The notes under the pieces: model-generated | The model's input: only the letters and a program-made list of their open reading frames with translations | Told to the model about the DNA's origin: nothing | Databases searched by the model: none | Shown here: positions 58,954 through 64,000 of the stretch, piece after piece | Layout: each line of letters opens with the position of its first letter | How positions within the stretch are numbered: the first letter of the stretch is position 1 | Origin: Mesorhizobium neociceri | GTDB lineage: Bacteria; Pseudomonadota; Alphaproteobacteria; Rhizobiales; Rhizobiaceae | Direction: 5' to 3' | Assembly (NCBI RefSeq): GCF_013520985.1 | Contig: NZ_JACDTY010000015.1 | Location: 90,151-154,150 of the forward strand | Length of the DNA: 64,000 nucleotides | Translations under genes and position numbers: made by a program

Positions 58954-59706
58954 ATGTCAGTTCTCGACGCAGTCCTGCTGTTCCTGGCGGGCTTTCTCTC
59001 AGGCTCAGCCAATGCGGTCGCCGGCGGCGGCACGTTCATCACCTTCGGCGCCATGACGCTGGTCGGCGTGCCGCCGATCGTCGCCAACGCCACCTCCTCG
59101 GTGACGCAGTTCCCGGGCTACATCACCTCGACGCTCGCCTACTGGACCGACATCAAGCATTTCTGGCGCGGCGCGCTGCTGCTCTGCCTGATCTCGGCAG
59201 CCGGCGCGCTGGCAGGTGCCTTCATCCTTCTGGCGCTGTCCAACCCGTCCTTCAGGGTCATGGTGCCGTGGCTGCTGCTGGCCGCCACCGCGCTATTCGC
59301 CGCCGGACCTTGGCTGAAACCGGCGCCGAAGGCAGGGCATGAGGCTGCCGTCGGGTCGCTCGTCGGGTCGCTGGCGCAGTTCCTCACCGCCATCTATGGC
59401 GGCTTCTTCGGCGCCGGCATGGGCGTGATGATGCTGGCGACGCTCGGCTTGACCCAGTCCGGCGACTATCACCGGCTGAACGCCCTGAAGAACATGCTGG
59501 CCGTGGTCATCGCGGCGGTGGCGATCATCGTCTTCGTTTCCGGCGGCGTCGTTGCTTGGCCGCAGGCGATCGTCATGATCCCCGGTGGCGCACTCGGCGG
59601 CTATGCCGGTGTATGGATCGCCAAGCGCGTGCCGCAAAACGCGGTACGCGGCTTCGTCGTCGCCGTCGGCCTGTTTCTGGCCTTTTATTATTTCGCCAAG
59701 GGGTGA
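58954..59706 (+). CDS. TSUP family transporter (TauE/SafE)
   Basis: 250 residues with seven to eight membrane segments and the two TSUP repeats: LFLAGFLSGSANAVAGGGTFITFGAMTLVGVPPIVANATSSVTQFPGYI and YGGFFGAGMGVMMLATLGLTQSGDYHRLNALKNMLAVVIA. Such permeases export sulfite, sulfoacetate or related anions; the substrate is unknown. Its last 19 bases overlap the 3' end of trmD on the other strand. It sits between rplS and trmD, which are usually adjacent. Confidence 0.92.
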   Translation: MSVLDAVLLFLAGFLSGSANAVAGGGTFITFGAMTLVGVPPIVANATSSVTQFPGYITSTLAYWTDIKHFWRGALLLCLISAAGALAGAFILLALSNPSFRVMVPWLLLAATALFAAGPWLKPAPKAGHEAAVGSLVGSLAQFLTAIYGGFFGAGMGVMMLATLGLTQSGDYHRLNALKNMLAVVIAAVAIIVFVSGGVVAWPQAIVMIPGGALGGYAGVWIAKRVPQNAVRGFVVAVGLFLAFYYFAKG

Positions 59707-60386
59707 GTAGCGAGCAAATCCGGCCGCCTCTCCTTGGTCAGCTTCTCAGACTCTACGCGACGCCATGCTGCGATCTTCTTGTGATTGCCGGACACCAGCA
59801 CGTCGGGAATCGGCCTGCCTTCGAACTCCTGCGGCCGTGTGTAGTGCGGATGTTCGAGCAGGCCATTCTCGAAGCTTTCCTCTTCACCCGACACCGCATT
59901 GCCCATGACGCCGGGCAACAGCCGCACCACGGCGTCGAGCAGCACCAGCGCCGCCGGCTCGCCGCCGGAGAGGATGAAATCGCCGATGGAGACTTCTTCC
60001 AGGCCACGCGCCTCGATCAGCCGCTGGTCGACGCCTTCGAAGCGGCCGCAGACGATGACCGCGCCCGGCCCGACGGCAAGCTCGCGCACACGCGCCTGCG
60101 TCAGCGGTTTGCCGCGCGGGCTCATCAGCAGTTTTGGCCGCGGATCGCCGGCCGGCGAGGTATGGTCGATCGCTTTGGCCAGCACATCGGCGCGCATCAC
60201 CATGCCGGCGCCACCGCCGGCCGGCGTGTCGTCGACCGTGTGGTGGCGATCCTCGGCGAAGTTGCGTATCTGGACCGCTTCCAGCGACCATGTACCTGCC
60301 TCGAGCGCCCGCCCGGCCAGCGACACGCCAAGCCCGCCCGGGAACATCTCGGGATAAAGCGTCAGCACCGATGCCTTGAACGTCAC
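59688..60386 (-). CDS. trmD: tRNA (guanine37-N1)-methyltransferase
   Basis: 232 residues, SPOUT trefoil-knot methyltransferase: ASVLTLYPEMFPGGLGVSLAGRALEAG, MSPRGKPLTQARVRELA, VIVCGRFEGVDQRLIEARGLEEVSIGDFILSGGEPAALVLLDAVVRLLPGVMGN. It makes m1G37, which prevents frameshifting. The ATG overlaps the rimM stop by four bases. It ends under the permease gene. Confidence 0.97.
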   Translation of the reverse strand: MTFKASVLTLYPEMFPGGLGVSLAGRALEAGTWSLEAVQIRNFAEDRHHTVDDTPAGGGAGMVMRADVLAKAIDHTSPAGDPRPKLLMSPRGKPLTQARVRELAVGPGAVIVCGRFEGVDQRLIEARGLEEVSIGDFILSGGEPAALVLLDAVVRLLPGVMGNAVSGEEESFENGLLEHPHYTRPQEFEGRPIPDVLVSGNHKKIAAWRRVESEKLTKERRPDLLATHPLAK

Positions 60387-60982
60387 CGGTTGCCCCCGGC
60401 GTCCTTGGGCCCGCGCGGCCGGCCCTTTGCATCGAAGCCTTCTTCTCGCGGCGCCTCGCCATCCTCGTCGTCGACCAGCCCGGCCGCCGCCGGATCGACG
60501 CGGACAAAACCTTCGGCGACCGCCACTTGCGGCACGGCGGCCTGGGTGAACGGGATCAGCACGCCTTTGCGCCCGCCGAGCGTGACGTCGAGAATGTCGC
60601 CGCCGCCGAAATTATGCACGGCGACCACCTTGCCGATGACCGCATTCGCATCGTCGCGGACCTCGAGTCCGACGAGGTCGGCGTGGTAGAACTCGTCCTC
60701 CTCGCCATCGTCCGGCAGCATCGAGCGGTCAACGAACAGCTCGGTTCCGGCCAGCGCCTCGGCGGCGTTGCGGTCGGCAACGCCCTTGAAGCGCACCACC
60801 ACGACGGTGTTGGCCGGCCTTATGTCGATGATCTGGAAGGCGCGGCCGTCTTTGGCATAGAGCGGCCCATAGTCAGCCAGCGCCAGCGGCTCGCCGGTGA
60901 AGGTCTTCACCCGCAATTCGCCCTTGATGCCGTGGGCGGCGCCGATCACGGCCATCTGGACGGGGTTTTGGGGCTTGCTCAT
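60383..60982 (-). CDS. rimM: Ribosome maturation factor RimM
   Basis: 199 residues. The N-terminal barrel is MAVIGAAHGIKGELRVKTFTGEPLALADYGPLY and the C-terminal PRC barrel has DLVGLEVRDDANAVIGKVVAVHNFGGGDILDV. It aids 30S assembly through S19. It adds a 30-residue hydrophilic tail (EDGEAPREEGFDAKGRPRGP) after the usual end. ATG at 60982. It heads the rimM-trmD pair; rpsP, its usual upstream neighbour, lies about 16 kb away. Confidence 0.96.
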   Translation of the reverse strand: MSKPQNPVQMAVIGAAHGIKGELRVKTFTGEPLALADYGPLYAKDGRAFQIIDIRPANTVVVVRFKGVADRNAAEALAGTELFVDRSMLPDDGEEDEFYHADLVGLEVRDDANAVIGKVVAVHNFGGGDILDVTLGGRKGVLIPFTQAAVPQVAVAEGFVRVDPAAAGLVDDEDGEAPREEGFDAKGRPRGPKDAGGNR

Positions 60983-61100
60983 GGCTGATGTCCTTTGCCC
61001 TGCTCTAACGCCCTCCCGGCGTCATTTCAATGATCGCCGGTGGCCATTTCAATGACAGGTTCTTCACCGCTTCCTAACCCGGCTGTCTGACAATGGCCGC

Positions 61101-62039
61101 ATGCAGGAATTTCTCATCCCGGCAAAACCCGACCTCCAGGCAGCGCGCGAGAGCTGGCTGAAGATGCTGGCGCGCGAACGCCGGCTGTCTCCGGCGACGG
61201 TCGAAGCCTATGAGCGCGACACGCGCCAATTTCTTCATTTCCTGACCGGACATTGCGGCGGCTCGCCCGGCATTTCCGACATCGCCACTTTACGCCCGGC
61301 CGATCTGCGCGGCTTTCTCGCCGCACGGCGCAACGCCGGCGCGGGCGCCCGCACGCTCGGCCGCGGTCTGGCCGGCATTCGCTCGCTGCTGCGCTTCCTC
61401 GAACGGCGCGGCCTTGCCAACGCCGCCGGAGCCGCAGCGCTGCGCGCGCCGCGTCAGCCGAAATCGCTGCCCAAGCCGCTGACGGCGAGCGATGCCAGGC
61501 ATGTCGTTTCAGTCGAGGGCCAATTGGCGGAGGAGCCCTGGATCGCCGCCCGCGATGCCGCCGTGCTGACGCTGCTCTATGGTTCGGGCCTGCGCATTTC
61601 CGAGGCGCTTGGCCTCAGCGCCGCCGATCTGGCATCGGAGGCCGACACCGTGCTGCGCGTCACCGGCAAGGGCGGCAAGACCCGGCTGGTGCCGGTGCTG
61701 CCGGTGGCGCTGCGCGCTATCGCCGAGTACCGGAAACTCTGTCCCTATTATCTCGACCCGAAGGGCCTGCTGTTTCGCGGCGCCCGCGGCGGACCGCTCA
61801 ATCCGGCGATCGTCCAGCGCGACATGGCCAAGCTGCGGTCGGCGCTCAACCTGCCGGATACCGCCACGCCACATGCCTTGCGCCACTCCTTCGCCACCCA
61901 TCTGCTTGGCCGCGGCGGCGACTTGCGCACCATCCAGGAGCTGCTCGGCCATGCCAGCCTGTCGACGACGCAGGTCTATACCGGCGTCGACACCGCAAGG
62001 TTGCTCGAAATCTATGAGTCCGCGCATCCAAGGGCGTGA
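61101..62039 (+). CDS. xerC: Tyrosine recombinase XerC
   Basis: 312 residues. The N-terminal SAM-like DNA-binding domain is WLKMLARERRLSPATVEAYERDTRQFLHFL. The catalytic set is Arg in GSGLRISEALGL, Lys in VTGKGGKTRLVPV, HALRHSFATHLL, GHASLST and nucleophile Tyr in TTQVYTGVD. Housekeeping dimer-resolution recombinase rather than a phage integrase, by length and motif. ATG at 61101. A TraB/GumN gene follows. Confidence 0.92.
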   Translation: MQEFLIPAKPDLQAARESWLKMLARERRLSPATVEAYERDTRQFLHFLTGHCGGSPGISDIATLRPADLRGFLAARRNAGAGARTLGRGLAGIRSLLRFLERRGLANAAGAAALRAPRQPKSLPKPLTASDARHVVSVEGQLAEEPWIAARDAAVLTLLYGSGLRISEALGLSAADLASEADTVLRVTGKGGKTRLVPVLPVALRAIAEYRKLCPYYLDPKGLLFRGARGGPLNPAIVQRDMAKLRSALNLPDTATPHALRHSFATHLLGRGGDLRTIQELLGHASLSTTQVYTGVDTARLLEIYESAHPRA

Positions 62040-62101
62040 ACCCTTCAAATTTGCGGCGCCGATTAACCGTTTCGCCGCTTTTCGGTCCTAGAAAGGCGAT
62101 C

Positions 62102-63169
62102 ATGAAACGCGTCATCGCCATCGCCGACCGCGCAGCCCTTGCGTCGCTGAAGCTGCTCGTCGCGCTTAATGCGCTGTTTTTCCTGTCTTTCCTCGTCGTG
62201 CTGCTGCTCGCCGCCGGCAAGGCGCATGCCGAAGCCCCGGTCTGTGCCGGCTCCGATCTGCTCTCGGCCCTGCAGAAGGACGACCCCGCCACCTATGCCA
62301 GGATCGAGGCGCAAGCGGCGGCGACGCTGAACGGCAAGGGCCTGTTGTGGAAGCTGGAAAAGGCCGGCGAAAAGCCATCCTTCCTGTTCGGCACCATGCA
62401 CATGACCGACCCGCGCGTGACCGCGCTGCCGCCGGCCGCCAAAAAGGCTTATGACGCCGCCGGCACCATCATCATCGAAACCACCGACGTGCTCGACAAG
62501 CAGAAGATGATGGAGGCCATGCTCAAGGAGCCCGAGCTGATGATGTTCACCGACAGCACGACGCTGTCGTCGCTGTTGTCGCCGGAGGATGCAGCGGTGG
62601 TGAACAAGGGGCTCGATGCGCGCGGCATTCCGCCGGCGACCGTCTCCAAGATGAAGCCGTGGCTGCTCTCGGCAATGGTCGCGCTGCCGGTCTGCGAGGT
62701 CGCTCGCCAGGCTGGAGGCGCGCCGGTTCTCGACGTCAAGCTGGCTCAGGACGCCAAGGCTTTGGGCAAGCCGGTGGAAGGGTTGGAAACCGCCGCCGGC
62801 CAGCTCCGCGCCATGGCCTCGCTGCCGCTCGCCTTTCACATCAAGGGGCTGGTTGAAACTTTGAAGCTCGGCGACAAGATAAACGACATCAACGAGACCA
62901 TGATCGTGCTCTACCAGCGCGGCGACACCGGCACATTCTGGCCGCTCCTGCGTTCAATGTCCCCAGGCGAAGAGGACGACGCTGCAGGGTACGCCGCCTT
63001 CGACCAGGCCATGATCACCGACCGCAACAAGGTGATGGTCGACCATGCCCAGCCGATCCTGGCAAAGGGCAACGCCTTCATGGCGGTCGGCGCCCTGCAT
63101 CTTCCCGGCCCCGAAGGCCTGGTCGAGGATTTTCGCAAAGCGGGCTATACTGTCACCGCCGTCGACTGA
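62102..63169 (+). CDS. TraB/GumN family protein
   Basis: 355 residues. An N-terminal membrane or signal segment (LLVALNALFFLSFLVVLLLAAG) is followed by the TraB/GumN domain: LWKLEKAGEKPSFLFGTMHMTDPRVTALPP (GTMH motif) and the C-terminal AKGNAFMAVGALHLPGPEGLVEDFRKAGYTVTAVD (GALHLPG). The family is related to Tiki-type metalloproteases; the true role in bacteria is unknown. ATG at 62102 with AAAGGCG upstream. Confidence 0.9.
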   Translation: MKRVIAIADRAALASLKLLVALNALFFLSFLVVLLLAAGKAHAEAPVCAGSDLLSALQKDDPATYARIEAQAAATLNGKGLLWKLEKAGEKPSFLFGTMHMTDPRVTALPPAAKKAYDAAGTIIIETTDVLDKQKMMEAMLKEPELMMFTDSTTLSSLLSPEDAAVVNKGLDARGIPPATVSKMKPWLLSAMVALPVCEVARQAGGAPVLDVKLAQDAKALGKPVEGLETAAGQLRAMASLPLAFHIKGLVETLKLGDKINDINETMIVLYQRGDTGTFWPLLRSMSPGEEDDAAGYAAFDQAMITDRNKVMVDHAQPILAKGNAFMAVGALHLPGPEGLVEDFRKAGYTVTAVD

Positions 63170-63455
63170 TCTGCGCGTCCCCTTGCCTGCCGAATCACGC
63201 AAGGCTCGGTTGTGTCTGGATCCGCAGCTGATTCGCGGTCCGAAGACCGGTTGGCCCTATTTTTGGCGAAAAAGCACAGGTAAGCTCCTCTTCGCTCACT
63301 CGCGATTGATTTTGCGGGGGAAATACAGGCCGCCGAGCGGTTGCGAATCAGAATTTTCCTGCGTTCGGCAATTTCCAGGCCTAGTATGAAACCCGTTCAA
63401 CGGTTGCGCGTTGATGGGTGTTGTTTGATGCTTTTCATCCATGGAGGACACTTTT

Positions 63456-63767
63456 ATGGCGAACCCTAACGACCCAGGCTCAGCGCCCAAATCGGGCGGT
63501 GGCAGCGGCTGGCTGATTGCGCTGGTCGTCGTCATCCTTGCGATTGTCGCGTACTATGTTTTTGGAAGAAGCGGCGAGCATCCGGCACCCGCCGAGCCGC
63601 CGGCAGCCAGCACACCGGCACCTGCGCCTGCACCGGCTGAGCCGATGAAGCCCGCCGAACCGGCTCCTGCGCCAGCCCCGGCACCCGCGCCTGCGCCTGA
63701 GCCCGCTCCGGCACCAGCCCCGGCTCCCGCGCCTGCTCCGGCCCCGGCGCCCGCACCGGCCCAGTAA
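63456..63767 (+). CDS. Small membrane protein with Ala-Pro repeat tail
   Basis: 103 residues: a short N-terminus, one membrane segment (WLIALVVVILAIVAYYVFGRS), then a tail made almost only of AP dipeptides (APAPAPAPAPEPAPAPAPA). The repeat would be an extended periplasmic rod. Function unknown. ATG at 63456 with ATGGAGGAC upstream. The DNA is a GCxCCx repeat, prone to length change. A strong terminator follows at 63791. Confidence 0.8.
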   Translation: MANPNDPGSAPKSGGGSGWLIALVVVILAIVAYYVFGRSGEHPAPAEPPAASTPAPAPAPAEPMKPAEPAPAPAPAPAPAPEPAPAPAPAPAPAPAPAPAPAQ

Positions 63768-63790
63768 TCAGGCCACTGAATTCAACGACG

Positions 63791-63820
63791 AACGGCCCGC
63801 TGCAAAGCGGGCCGTTTTGT
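63791..63820 (+). terminator. Rho-independent terminator
   Basis: AACGGCCCGC-TGCAAA-GCGGGCCGTT perfect stem then TTGTTTT, 23 bases after the AP-repeat protein stop. It can also end transcription of the minus-strand lpdA. Confidence 0.93.
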
Positions 63821-63843
63821 TTTGGGGGGCTTATTGGCGAGCG

Positions 63844-63880
63844 CTGCGATCCTTCACCGCCCCCCTCTGTCCTGCCGACG
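63844..63880. repeat. Fragment of the long palindromic repeat family
   Basis: CTGCGATCCTTC-ACCGCCCCCCTCTGTCCTGCC matches the left end of the copy at 32635; the rest is missing. It lies just beyond the end of lpdA. Confidence 0.6.
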
Positions 63881-63902
63881 TGTCGCAACTTCCTCGTCGC
63901 CC

Positions 63903-64000
63903 TTAAATATGGATCGGCTTGAAGAACGTGGCCAGCGCCGCTTCCTTGACCGCTTCCGACATTGTCGGGTGCGCGTGGCAGGTGCGGGCGAGATCTTCCG
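63903..64000 (-). CDS. lpdA: Dihydrolipoyl dehydrogenase, C-terminal end only
   Basis: The last 31 codons, running off the right edge: EDLARTCHAHPTMSEAVKEAALATFFKPIHI. The HAHPTMSEAVKEA segment is the dimer-interface active-site His/Glu signature of dihydrolipoyl dehydrogenase (E3), typical of the C-terminus. This subunit reoxidises lipoate in pyruvate/2-oxoglutarate dehydrogenase complexes. The rest lies beyond base 64000. Confidence 0.9.
   Translation of the reverse strand, partial: EDLARTCHAHPTMSEAVKEAALATFFKPIHI

Noticed and set aside
61101..62039. Whether the tyrosine recombinase could be the integrase of the tRNA-Gly segment
   Set aside because: Length, motifs and position far from the tRNA match the housekeeping XerC; integrases usually sit next to the att site.

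Overview
The window is about 64 kb of GC-rich chromosome from an alphaproteobacterium of the order Rhizobiales, most likely Mesorhizobium or a close relative. This rests on gene content: ImuA-ImuB-DnaE2 under a GTTC-N7-GTTC LexA box, LeuC/LeuD/LeuB at three separate loci, a chorismate mutase gene between ffh and rpsP, CpG-rich codon use and dense families of short palindromic intergenic repeats. No rRNA operon, CRISPR array, phage or complete insertion sequence is present.

Layout. 0-7 kb: three class III nucleotide cyclase genes, one coupled to a peroxiredoxin-like gene. 7-9.2 kb: a three-part protein joining a NodS-like methyltransferase to a NodB-like polysaccharide deacetylase. 9.3-12.0 kb: a complete tRNA-Gly(GCC) and a copy of its 3' half bracket 2.6 kb with a metallo-hydrolase, a GST-like scrap and a TetR regulator, which looks like a decayed tRNA-targeted insertion. 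12-15.1 kb: prolyl-tRNA deacylase, YbbN-like thioredoxin, Lon-substrate-binding-domain protein and a Trm112-like protein. 15.4-21.1 kb: the SOS mutagenesis operon imuA-imuB-dnaE2. 21-29 kb: zincin, DUF1737, CitE-like lyase, then a DUF4173 membrane protein with an OmpR-type regulator and histidine kinase, then an FAD oxidoreductase. 29-35.3 kb: an ArsR-SRPBCC-SRPBCC operon with a palindromic operator, a frameshifted acetyltransferase gene, leuD, RidA, a glyoxalase-fold protein, leuB and a GNAT gene.

35.3-43.9 kb: tandem cold-shock/DUF805 membrane paralogues, a DEAD-box helicase, asd, GNAT, ACT protein, bestrophin, DoxX and SRPBCC. 44-47 kb: ffh-aroQ-rpsP, preceded by a 35-codon upstream ORF that repeats the start of ffh. 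47-52 kb: CPBP protease, a HigA antitoxin scrap next to a MITE-like repeat, two exported proteins and two diguanylate cyclases. 52-64 kb: leuC, a methyltransferase, an amino-acid ABC permease and binding protein without an ATPase, ohr-ohrR, rplS, a TSUP permease, trmD and rimM, xerC, a TraB/GumN protein, an Ala-Pro repeat protein and the end of lpdA.

Most genes are housekeeping. The accessory signals are the tRNA-flanked segment, the NodS/NodB fusion, the cyclase cluster, the repeat families (one MITE-like, with three copies) and the duplicated ffh start. Functions are assigned from recognised motifs and family resemblance; no database search was run.
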